A stretch of 59,780 bases of DNA. Source: Methanonatronarchaeales archaeon. GTDB lineage: Archaea; Halobacteriota; Methanonatronarchaeia; JAANXF01. Location: contig JAANXF010000005.1 of NCBI GenBank assembly GCA_018263395.1, positions 1-59,780 on the forward strand. Reading direction: 5' to 3'. The translations under genes and the position numbers were made by a program. Positions 49,066 to 56,512 of this stretch are shown one piece after another (position 1 is the first letter of the stretch; each line of letters opens with the position of its first letter). The notes under the pieces are model-generated. The model was not told the DNA's origin. It worked only from the letters and a program-made list of their open reading frames with translations, and did no database searches.

Positions 49066-50298
49066 ATGTCGAAGGTCAACGCCGAGGAGGAGCTCTCGGA
49101 CTCGGAGGCTAAGTACAGGTTCGCCCGGGAACTGGAGCGGCTGGAGGACAAGAGGGGCGAGGGAACCGAACTCATCACCCTCTACGTCCCTCCGGACAAG
49201 GACCTCAACGACGTGATGAGGCAGCTCCGGGACGAGAGGTCCCAGGCCTCAAACATCAAGAGCAAGAGGACCAAGAAGAACGTGCAGTCCGCACTCGACG
49301 TCCTCATGGGTCAGCTGAAGCAGATAGAGGCCCCGCCCGAGAGGGGCATGATTATGATGGCGGGGGAGGTGAGGGCGAAGGGTGACCGGACCTCCATGGA
49401 GACGGAGATCCTGGTGCCGCCGAGGCCTCTGGTCTCCTACAGGTACCACTGCGACTCCCACTTCCTGCTGGAGCCGCTGAAGGAACTGGTCGAGGAGAAG
49501 AACACGTACGGCCTCCTGGTCCTGGACCGCCGCGAGTCCACCGTCGGGCTGCTGGTGGGTGGACGGGTCGAGGCACTGAAGCGCCTCACCTCCGCCGTCC
49601 CGGGAAAGACGAAGGCCGGGGGGCAGTCGCAGGCGCGTTTCGAGCGGCTCAGGGACCAGGCGGCGCACGAGTTCTACAAGAGGATAGCGAAGACGGCGAA
49701 CCGCGTCTTCCAGTCGGAGGACCTCCGGGGCGTCCTCGTCGGCGGTCCGTCCCCAACCAAGGAGGAGTTCATGTCCAAGGACCTCCTGCACCACGAGGTG
49801 AACGTCCTGGGGCTCTTCGACGTAACGTACACCGACGAGTACGGGCTACGGGAGCTCGTGGAGTCCGCGGAGGAGACGCTGTCGGAGGCGGAGTCCGCCG
49901 AGGAGCGGAGGGAGGTGAAGCGCTTCCTGAGGGCGCTCGTGGACGACGAGACGCCGGCGACGTACGGGGAGGAGCAGGTGCGCCGAGCGCTGACCATGGG
50001 CGCAGTGGACACCCTGCTGCTATCGGAGGACCTGCGCAGGGAGAGCGTCGAGTTCACCTGCCCGGAGTGCGGCGAGGAGGGGCGGGTGACCGTCGAGGCT
50101 GGAGAGGAGCCGAGGTGCCCGTCCTGTGGGGCGGCCGTTAGCGGGGAGAGGAGAGACTTCATCAGGGACCTGTCGCGGATGGCCGAGGACACCGGGGCGG
50201 ACGTGGTGATCGCCTCCTCCGAGTTCGCGGAGGGCGCCCAGCTCCGCGACGCCTTCGGCGGGGTCGCGGCACTGCTCAGGTTCGAGGTGGGGTATTGA
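49066..50298 (+). CDS. prf1: Peptide chain release factor 1, archaeal (aRF1)
   Basis: The protein of about 410 residues has the stop-codon recognition motif NIKS (ASNIKSKRTKKNV) and the peptide-release motif GGQ (KAGGQSQARFER). Domain 3 follows, with a zinc-ribbon insert (CPECGEEGRV, CPSCGA). It ends translation at all three stop codons. The frame is open to ATG 49027; ATG 49066 (MSKVNAEEE) fits the family start. Its TGA overlaps the TTG of argS (TTGA). Confidence 0.95.
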   Translation: MSKVNAEEELSDSEAKYRFARELERLEDKRGEGTELITLYVPPDKDLNDVMRQLRDERSQASNIKSKRTKKNVQSALDVLMGQLKQIEAPPERGMIMMAGEVRAKGDRTSMETEILVPPRPLVSYRYHCDSHFLLEPLKELVEEKNTYGLLVLDRRESTVGLLVGGRVEALKRLTSAVPGKTKAGGQSQARFERLRDQAAHEFYKRIAKTANRVFQSEDLRGVLVGGPSPTKEEFMSKDLLHHEVNVLGLFDVTYTDEYGLRELVESAEETLSEAESAEERREVKRFLRALVDDETPATYGEEQVRRALTMGAVDTLLLSEDLRRESVEFTCPECGEEGRVTVEAGEEPRCPSCGAAVSGERRDFIRDLSRMAEDTGADVVIASSEFAEGAQLRDAFGGVAALLRFEVGY

Positions 50299-52082
50299 AC
50301 GAGAAGTCTCCCGAAGACTCCAGCGGAGTCTTCCCGCAGAAGGTTCCAGTGGAACCTTCGAGTCCGGAGTCTCCTGATAAGAAAACCTCTGAGAGGTTTT
50401 CTGGCTTCCTGGAGTTCGAGTCACAGGTCGAAGCCGCGCTGAGGGAGGCCCTCGACGAATGCGGGGTGGAGACGGAGGGCCTCCAGGTGGAGGAGCCGAG
50501 GGAGGCCGCGGACCTGGCCTCAACGCTGCCATTTCGCCTCGCGTCCGAGCTGGGGAGGAGCCCGGCGGAGATCTCCGGGGAAATCGCCGGCTCAGTAGAT
50601 GCCGCCCACTTTTCGTTAATCGAGAGGGTGGAGGGAGTCTCGGGCTACGTCAACTTCCACGCGGACGGGGGGCAACTGGCCCGGGAGACACTGGAGAGAA
50701 TTATGGCGGTGGGGAGGGGATTCGGCACACCCGGTCTCGAGGGCGACGTGATCCTGGAGCACACCTCCGCGAACCCGAACGGCCCGCTGCACGTCGGTCA
50801 CCTGAGGAACGCCGTCGTCGGGGACGGGCTCCGCCGCCTCCTCGTGAAGGCGGGTTTCGACGTGGATACGCAGTACTACTTCAACGACGCCGGAAGGCAG
50901 ATAGCCCTCGTGGCTCTGGGAATCGAGAGGTTCGGCCTGCCGAGCGACGGGGGGAAGCCGGACCACGCGGTGGCGAGGGTATACGCCCGGGCAAACTCTG
51001 CCGTCGAGGACGGAGAACTACCTGAAGACGAGGTCTCCCGTCTCCTCACGGAGTACGAGGAGGGCGTCGAGGAGACCGTGGAGGCGTTCCGGGAGGCAGT
51101 GGAAGTCTGTCTCGAGGGGATACGTGAGACCCTGGACCGCCTCGGAGTGGTGCACGACTCCTTCGTGGAGGAGTCCCGGTTCGTCGACGACGTGGACTCG
51201 GTTATCGAGCGGCTCCGGGAGGCAGAGGTGGTGGAGGCGGAGGAGAACGGCGCCCTCGTCGCACAGTTGCCCGGAATCGAGAAGGAGCTCGTGCTGCGGA
51301 GGAGCGACGGCACGTCGGTCTACTCGTCGAAGGACATCGCGTACCACGTCTGGAAGGCGGAGCACGGAGGGACGATCGACGTGCTGGGCTCTGACCACAA
51401 GCTGCAGGCGCAGCAGGTGGGTAAGGCCCTCGAACTCATCGGCGTGGAGCCGCCGGAGCTGGTGGTGCACGAGTTCGTGTCGCTGCCCGGCGGGTCCATG
51501 TCGACGAGGAGGGGCACCTTCGTCTCGGCCGACGAGCTGCTGGACGAGGCGAAGGAGCGCGCCCTAGGTGAGGTGGAGGAGCGACGCGGGGGGGAGCTGT
51601 CCGGCGACGAGATGGAGCGGATAGCGTCCGCCGTCGGGGTCTCGGCGGTAAGGTTCTTCATGTCCCGGGTGGCGCCGCAGAAGCCGATGGAGTTCGACAT
51701 GGAGGCTGCCGTGGACTTCGAGCGGCAGGGCGCCCCGTTCGTCCAGTACGCCTACGCCCGGTGCAGCGGTATACTGGAGAAGGCAGACGAGGAACCCGTC
51801 GTCGAGGTGTCCGGCTTCGGGGAGACGGAGCTTGCCCTCGCCCTCCAGGTCTCCCGCCTCCCCTACGTCGTCAGGAACTGCGCCCTGGACCGCGAGATAC
51901 ACCCCGTGGCGGAGTACTGCGTGGACCTCGCCTCGAGCTTCAACGAGTTCTACCGCGACTGCCGCGTGCTGGACGCCCCCGAAGAGACGAGGGCGGCCAG
52001 GCTAGGGCTCGTGGAGGCGGTCCGGGCCGCGCTGGGGGGGTCCATGGAGCTGCTGGGAGTCGAGCCGCTGGAGTCGATGTAG
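50295..52082 (+). CDS. argS: Arginyl-tRNA synthetase with a hairpin-derived N-terminal extension
   Basis: The 595-residue class I synthetase has the HIGH-like motif HVGHLRNAVVGD preceded by SANPNGPLH, SSKDIAYHVWK, the core around GSDHKLQAQQVGK, and a DALR domain with FVQYAYARCSGI. From residue 39 (FLEFESQVEAALREAL) it looks like a normal archaeal ArgRS. Residues about 2-37 come from a DNA stretch made of three perfect hairpins (50313-50402), kept in frame and rich in Ser, Pro, Glu and Lys. There is no ATG or GTG between 50295 and the conserved part, so translation must start at TTG 50295 or a non-standard codon. Confidence 0.92.
   Translation: MNEKSPEDSSGVFPQKVPVEPSSPESPDKKTSERFSGFLEFESQVEAALREALDECGVETEGLQVEEPREAADLASTLPFRLASELGRSPAEISGEIAGSVDAAHFSLIERVEGVSGYVNFHADGGQLARETLERIMAVGRGFGTPGLEGDVILEHTSANPNGPLHVGHLRNAVVGDGLRRLLVKAGFDVDTQYYFNDAGRQIALVALGIERFGLPSDGGKPDHAVARVYARANSAVEDGELPEDEVSRLLTEYEEGVEETVEAFREAVEVCLEGIRETLDRLGVVHDSFVEESRFVDDVDSVIERLREAEVVEAEENGALVAQLPGIEKELVLRRSDGTSVYSSKDIAYHVWKAEHGGTIDVLGSDHKLQAQQVGKALELIGVEPPELVVHEFVSLPGGSMSTRRGTFVSADELLDEAKERALGEVEERRGGELSGDEMERIASAVGVSAVRFFMSRVAPQKPMEFDMEAAVDFERQGAPFVQYAYARCSGILEKADEEPVVEVSGFGETELALALQVSRLPYVVRNCALDREIHPVAEYCVDLASSFNEFYRDCRVLDAPEETRAARLGLVEAVRAALGGSMELLGVEPLESM
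50313..50402 (+). repeat. Three perfect triloop hairpins inside the argS reading frame
   Basis: GAAGACTCC-AGC-GGAGTCTTC (50313-50333), GAAGGTTCC-AGT-GGAACCTTC (50339-50359) and AGAAAACCTC-TGA-GAGGTTTTCT (50380-50402) have perfect stems of 9, 9 and 10 bases and loops of three. The third has exactly the same stem as the hairpin at 27331-27353 in the transposase remnant, with a different loop. They add about 36 codons before the conserved start of ArgRS. Confidence 0.9.
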
Positions 52083-52083
52083 C

Positions 52084-53001
52084 GTGCAGGCGGAGAGACT
52101 ACGGGACCAGGGTTACCACCTCGTCGGGAACCACTCCGCCGTCAAGACCTGTCACTGGACCAACCGCTGCGTCCGGGACGAGGACGAGTGCTACAAGGGC
52201 GGCTTTTACGGAGTCCGGAGCCACCGGTGCGTCCAGATGACGCCGGTCGTCACGGACTGCACCCAGCGATGCCTCTTCTGCTGGCGAGATCAGACCGTGG
52301 ACGCCACGCCGGACTGGGACGACCCCGCCGACGTCGCGGAGGGAACGCTGGAGGCCCACCGCGACCTCACGGTCGGCTACAAGGGCTCCCCCGACGCCGT
52401 GCCCCGGGAGCTGTTCGACGAGGCCATGGACCCGAAACACGTCGCGCTGTCCCTCGCCGGCGAACCCACCCTGTACCCCCGCCTACCGGAACTGGTGGAG
52501 GAGTTCCACGGCCGCGGCCTCACCACGTTCCTCGTCACCAACGGCACGAGGCCCGGCGCCGTGGAGGAGGTGGAGCCGACGCAGCTATACCTCTCCGTCG
52601 ACGCCCCGGACCCCGAGACCTACGAGGAGCTGTGCAGACCAAAGTCCGCCGAGCTGTGGAACCGCTTCCGGGAGACCCTCGATGTGGTAGGGGAGAAGGG
52701 TTGCCGAACCGCCGTCAGGATCACGCTCGTAAGGGGGATCAACGACGAAGCCGCAGCCTTCGCCCCCCTCGTGGAGCAGGCGGACCCGGACTTCGTCGAG
52801 GTCAAGGCGTACATGCACGTCGGGCACTCCAGGGAGAGGTTGAGGCGCTCCCGCATGCCGCGCCACGCCGACGTCGTTGAGTTCGCCGGCGAGCTGTCGA
52901 GGTGCCTCGACGGCTACGAACCCGTCGACGAGGTGGAGAGGAGCCGCGTCGTCCTGCTCACCATTAGCGGCACGGAGCGGCGGTACTTGGATCCGGGATA
53001 A
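52084..53001 (+). CDS. tyw1: 4-demethylwyosine synthase, archaeal TYW1
   Basis: The 305-residue radical SAM enzyme shows VTDCTQRCLFCWRDQ (CxxxCxxC) and the extra cysteines of TYW1 upstream (CHWTNRC, ECYKGGFYG, HRCVQM). VALSLAGEPTLYP and VTNGTRPG are barrel elements, and MHVGHSRERL is near the C terminus. It builds the wyosine tricycle at position 37 of tRNA-Phe. GTG start one base after argS, so release factor, ArgRS and TYW1 form a translation operon. Confidence 0.95.
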   Translation: MQAERLRDQGYHLVGNHSAVKTCHWTNRCVRDEDECYKGGFYGVRSHRCVQMTPVVTDCTQRCLFCWRDQTVDATPDWDDPADVAEGTLEAHRDLTVGYKGSPDAVPRELFDEAMDPKHVALSLAGEPTLYPRLPELVEEFHGRGLTTFLVTNGTRPGAVEEVEPTQLYLSVDAPDPETYEELCRPKSAELWNRFRETLDVVGEKGCRTAVRITLVRGINDEAAAFAPLVEQADPDFVEVKAYMHVGHSRERLRRSRMPRHADVVEFAGELSRCLDGYEPVDEVERSRVVLLTISGTERRYLDPG

Positions 53002-53057
53002 AGTTTCGATAACGAGTCTTTATTAGACGAAGACTCCAATTATCTGCTTGAAATTTA

Positions 53058-54071
53058 ATGGATACAGATATCAGGGCGTGGCAGATACTTGATGGAGACC
53101 TTGAAAATATAGATTCAACACTTGCCACGGAAAATCGGCTTGAGGCCGATTTGGAGAGCTGGATAGCTGAGAATGAAGGTCTTCTCGGCGAAGGAATTCT
53201 TCTTATTGGTAATCAGGTAAATACGAGGACAGGACCTGTCGATTTTTTATGTATAGATGCTTCTGGAGACTTGGTTGTAGTTGAACTCAAACGAGGTAGA
53301 TTGCCTCGGAAGTCTCTTGCTCAAGCAATCGACTATGCGTCAGATATCTCTATGTGGGACCTAGAGGAGATCGACGAAGTTTGTGAAGGATATAAAGGCC
53401 AGAACCTAGAAGATTATCTGAATGAGGCCGAGATTTTCGACCAAATCGATATAGAAGAACTAGTTTTCAATCAGGCTCAAAGGATTTTGCTGGTCGGATT
53501 TTCTATCGATGAATCGCTACAGAGGATGATTGAATGGCTTTCACAAAATTATGGTTTAAGCATCAATGCTGTGGCTCTCCGTTATTTCAAAACCTCAAGT
53601 GGGGATGAAATCCTCGCGAGAACTAAGGTGATATCTGAAGAGGAAGAGGAAAAGCGCAGCAGGAAAAAGGCCTTTCAAATCGAGATGTCAGACTCTCCGG
53701 GAGAGTACGACGCGGAGGAACTTGAACAGCTCCTAACGAACTACTTTTCCCAAGATAGAAAGACTCCTCAGAGGGTTAAGGAACTTCTGCTCCCCATCTG
53801 CCTTGATAAAGGGGTCGTTACTAGAGATGAAATTAAAAAGGAGCTGGTAACTCAGGGACAGGCGGAAAATGAAGGTAAAGCCGGTATTATATTGACAACG
53901 ATATCTAGAGAAATAGGTATTAAGAAGAGAGATTATTTACGTCAGATTATAGACTACGAGAGGCCAAGCCACTCGTGGGAAAAAGATAATTATAGGATAC
54001 GGAGTGGCGGCCCGTCTGAAGGTGATTTAACCTACCAAGAGTTAGTTCAAGAAGTTATAGGAAGCAGTTAG
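53058..54071 (+). CDS. NucS/DUF91-like PD-(D/E)xK nuclease domain protein
   Basis: The 337-residue protein has GPVDFLCIDASGDLVVVELK, the D...ExK nuclease core of the NucS/DUF91 group, after LEADLESWIAENEGLLGEGI. The middle is acidic, and the C-terminal part (RVKELLLPICLDKGVVTRDE) is probably a helical DNA-binding extension. Codon use differs sharply from the flanking genes, with many A/T third positions (AGA, ATA, TTT). It sits alone between two core operons with hairpins on both sides (53013-53035, 54133-54151), which suggests recent acquisition. A defence or repair role is possible. Confidence 0.75.
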   Translation: MDTDIRAWQILDGDLENIDSTLATENRLEADLESWIAENEGLLGEGILLIGNQVNTRTGPVDFLCIDASGDLVVVELKRGRLPRKSLAQAIDYASDISMWDLEEIDEVCEGYKGQNLEDYLNEAEIFDQIDIEELVFNQAQRILLVGFSIDESLQRMIEWLSQNYGLSINAVALRYFKTSSGDEILARTKVISEEEEEKRSRKKAFQIEMSDSPGEYDAEELEQLLTNYFSQDRKTPQRVKELLLPICLDKGVVTRDEIKKELVTQGQAENEGKAGIILTTISREIGIKKRDYLRQIIDYERPSHSWEKDNYRIRSGGPSEGDLTYQELVQEVIGSS

Positions 54072-54170
54072 GCTTCTCGATATTCTTAGTGAATAACGAC
54101 TGTGGGAAAGGAGAGCATCTCCCCCTGCCCCGGCAGGTTTGAATAACCTGCGGAATAAAACTCTCCCCAG
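54072..54170 (+). other. Spacer with a hairpin upstream of the ligase operon
   Basis: GCAGGTT-TGAAT-AACCTGC (54133-54151) is a perfect 7-base stem. It may terminate the nuclease gene or belong to the hairpin family described elsewhere. AATAAAACTC just after it (54154-54163) is the only AT-rich stretch before the ATG at 54171 and may be the promoter. Confidence 0.4.
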
Positions 54171-54359
54171 ATGGACCTCGGGGGCATAAGGGACAGACTC
54201 GACGAGAAGGACGAGGTGAGGGAGGAGGCCCTCAGGTCGTCCCGCGAAATCCGGCGACTGTCGACCTCCGCCATCTCCGACGTCCACGGCGGGGACTTCG
54301 AGGCCGCCGTGGCGAAGCTGGAGGAGGCGGAGGAGAGGCTGGACGGGGTGTCGAGGTGA
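54171..54359 (+). CDS. 62-residue translin-like N-terminal helical protein
   Basis: The sequence GIRDRLDEKDEVREEALRSS, REIRRLSTSAISDVHGGDFE, AAVAKLEEAEERLDGVSR matches the start of archaeal translin proteins (charged first helix, REIxRLS, then H.GDxE). Full translins have about 200 residues, so this is only the first third, followed by a stop. The stop overlaps the GTG of the ligase gene (GTGA). It may be a functional short form or a truncated gene kept for coupling. Confidence 0.6.
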   Translation: MDLGGIRDRLDEKDEVREEALRSSREIRRLSTSAISDVHGGDFEAAVAKLEEAEERLDGVSR

Positions 54360-56158
54360 GTCCTCCCTCCCCCGGGGACGGCCTCAAGTTCTCCAGGCTG
54401 ACGGAGTACCTGGGGAGGCTTGAGGAGACCTCCTCCGGGAACGACATGGTTCAGATACTGTCGGAGCTCTTCGGGGAGGCGTCGCCCGGCGAGGTTGACA
54501 CCGTGGTTTACTTCGTCCTCGGGGAGGTGGACGCGGAGTACAGACACGTCGTGCTCGGCATGGGCGAGAAGACGGTGATGGACGCCATCGCCCGCGCCTC
54601 CGGCAGGACGAGGGAGGAGGTGCAGGGAAGGTTCGACGAGCTCGGGGACCTCGGCAGTGTGGCCGAGGACCTCGGGCTGGAGGGCGGGGAGACGGAGCAG
54701 GGCTACTTCGCCGCCGAGGAACCCACGGTGCGGGACGTGCACGACGGCTTCATGGACATCGCGGAGGCCTCCGGTAGCGGCTCCCAGGAGGAGAAAATCA
54801 GGATACTGGCCCGGATGATGTCGCAGGAGGAGGGCGCGGAGAGGCGCTACATCGCGAGAATCGCCACGGGGACCCTGCGCCTCGGCGTCGGTGCCATGAC
54901 TATACTGGACGGCCTCTCCGTCGCCTACGTCGGCTCGAAGGATAAACGGCCGAGGCTGGAGGAGGCCTACAACCTCTGCAGCGACCTGGGCCTGGTCGCC
55001 AGGACCGTCGCGGAGGCGAACGACGAGGGAGGGGGGGAGGCGGCCCTCAAAGCCGTGGCCGAGATCGGGGTCGAAATCGGTCGCCCGATCAAGATGATGC
55101 TGGGGCAGCGCCTCAGGAGGCTCTCCGACATCATGGAGAAGATGTCGGGCAGGGCGGCTGCCGAGTGGAAGTACGACGGCGAGAGGATGCAGTGCCACAA
55201 GGACGGCGACGAGGTCGAGATATTCTCTCGGCGCCTGGACGACATCACGTCGCAGTACCCCGACGTGGCGGAGTACGTCAGGGACCGGGTGGACGCGGAT
55301 ACGGCCATCGTGGAGGGGGAGGCCATGGCGGTGGACGAGGAGGGCCACATGGAGCCCTTCCAGACCCTGATGCAGCGGAAGCGGAAGTACGACGTGGAGG
55401 AGTACGTCGAGAGGATACCGGTGAATCTCTTCCTCTTCGACCTGCTCTACCTCGACGGCGAGAGCTGGATGGACCGGTCCTACCCGGACCGCCGCGGGAG
55501 GCTCTACGACGTGGTGGAGACCGGCGGCGGGGTGGATCTGACGGAGCAAATCGTGTCGGAGAGCCAGGACGAGATCGACGAGTTCTTCGAGCGCGGCCTG
55601 AACGAGGGCACCGAGGGGGTCATGGTGAAGAGCGTGAAGGAGGACTCGGTGTACCGCGCAGGCGCGAGGGAGTGGCTCTGGATAAAGTGGAAGAGGGACT
55701 ACATGGCGGAGCTGGCCGACACCTTCGACCTCGTCGTCGTCGGGGCGCTGGCGGGCAAGGGCTCACGCGCCGGGACCTACGGCGCTCTGCTGTGCGCAGC
55801 CTACAACCACGACGAGGACCGGTTCGAGACCCTGTGCAAGGTCGGCACCGGATTTACGGACGAAGACCTGGAGGAGCTGCCGGGGCGGCTGGGCGAGTGG
55901 GAGACGGACTCCGTGCCGGCTCGCGTCCGTTCCGAAATAGAGCCGACGCAGTGGTTCGAGCCCGGCGTGGTGATCGAGGTGGAGGGCGCCGAGCTCACGC
56001 GGAGCCCGGTGCACCGGGTCGCTGAGGAGGAGGGCAAGGGACTGGCCCTCAGGTTCCCCCGCTTCCTGCGGTTCCGCGAGGACAAGTCCCCCGAACAGGC
56101 CACCACCTCGAGGGAGGTCAGGCAGATGTACGAGGAGAGCCGGAGGAGGGGGAGGTAA
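54356..56158 (+). CDS. lig: ATP-dependent DNA ligase
   Basis: The 600-residue protein has the adenylation motif EWKYDGERMQ with the catalytic lysine. Motifs AIVEGEAMAVDEEG, GTEGVMVKSVKEDSVY and EWLWIKWKRDY follow, then an OB domain (DLVVVGALAGKGSRAGTYGA). An N-terminal helical DNA-binding domain is present, as in archaeal and human ligase I types. It joins Okazaki fragments and repairs nicks. GTG start overlapping the translin-like stop. Confidence 0.95.
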   Translation: MSPPSPGDGLKFSRLTEYLGRLEETSSGNDMVQILSELFGEASPGEVDTVVYFVLGEVDAEYRHVVLGMGEKTVMDAIARASGRTREEVQGRFDELGDLGSVAEDLGLEGGETEQGYFAAEEPTVRDVHDGFMDIAEASGSGSQEEKIRILARMMSQEEGAERRYIARIATGTLRLGVGAMTILDGLSVAYVGSKDKRPRLEEAYNLCSDLGLVARTVAEANDEGGGEAALKAVAEIGVEIGRPIKMMLGQRLRRLSDIMEKMSGRAAAEWKYDGERMQCHKDGDEVEIFSRRLDDITSQYPDVAEYVRDRVDADTAIVEGEAMAVDEEGHMEPFQTLMQRKRKYDVEEYVERIPVNLFLFDLLYLDGESWMDRSYPDRRGRLYDVVETGGGVDLTEQIVSESQDEIDEFFERGLNEGTEGVMVKSVKEDSVYRAGAREWLWIKWKRDYMAELADTFDLVVVGALAGKGSRAGTYGALLCAAYNHDEDRFETLCKVGTGFTDEDLEELPGRLGEWETDSVPARVRSEIEPTQWFEPGVVIEVEGAELTRSPVHRVAEEEGKGLALRFPRFLRFREDKSPEQATTSREVRQMYEESRRRGR

Positions 56159-56512
56159 ACGCGCAGCTTTGTCAAAAATAGTTTCGAGTACACTGGGCAG
56201 AGGCGGCCACAGGTCTTCTCCCTCGGAGGGACCTGTTCGAGCACCATTCCTCCGGAATGGTGCGGCCCCGTAAGAGTCATGCCGTGAATAGATTCGGCCA
56301 ACCCTGCTAAAAAGCGTAGTAGGGCCCCTCGAAACCTTTCCTCTGGTGACAATCTCTAGTGGAAACGAAGGGGGGCTGTCCCGATTATTAAGTTCTCGAC
56401 GCCCGAAAATACTCCCTGTGCCGGAACATCCGCAGGGAAACTTGGTAATAAAAACTAAAACGCCGGACGAACTCAGATACATAAAAATAAATGGTACACC
56501 GGGGTTGAAAGA
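56159..56512. other. Intergenic region with a triloop hairpin and the nrdJ promoter
   Basis: GCACCATTCC-TCC-GGAATGGTGC (56241-56263) is a perfect 10-base stem with a three-base loop. From about 56440 the sequence is AT-rich, with ACATAAAAATAAATGG about 30 bases before the ATG of the reductase, a likely TATA region. I looked for a cobalamin riboswitch because the next enzyme needs B12, but saw no B12-box-like pattern. No gene was seen. Confidence 0.5.

Noticed and set aside
54086-55549. 487-residue minus-strand frame inside DNA ligase
   Set aside because: Composition is typical of an antisense shadow, and the ligase motifs are on the plus strand.
56159-56512. Possible cobalamin riboswitch before the B12-dependent reductase
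   Set aside because: No B12-box-like sequence or matching stem arrangement could be seen; only a simple hairpin and a promoter-like region are present.
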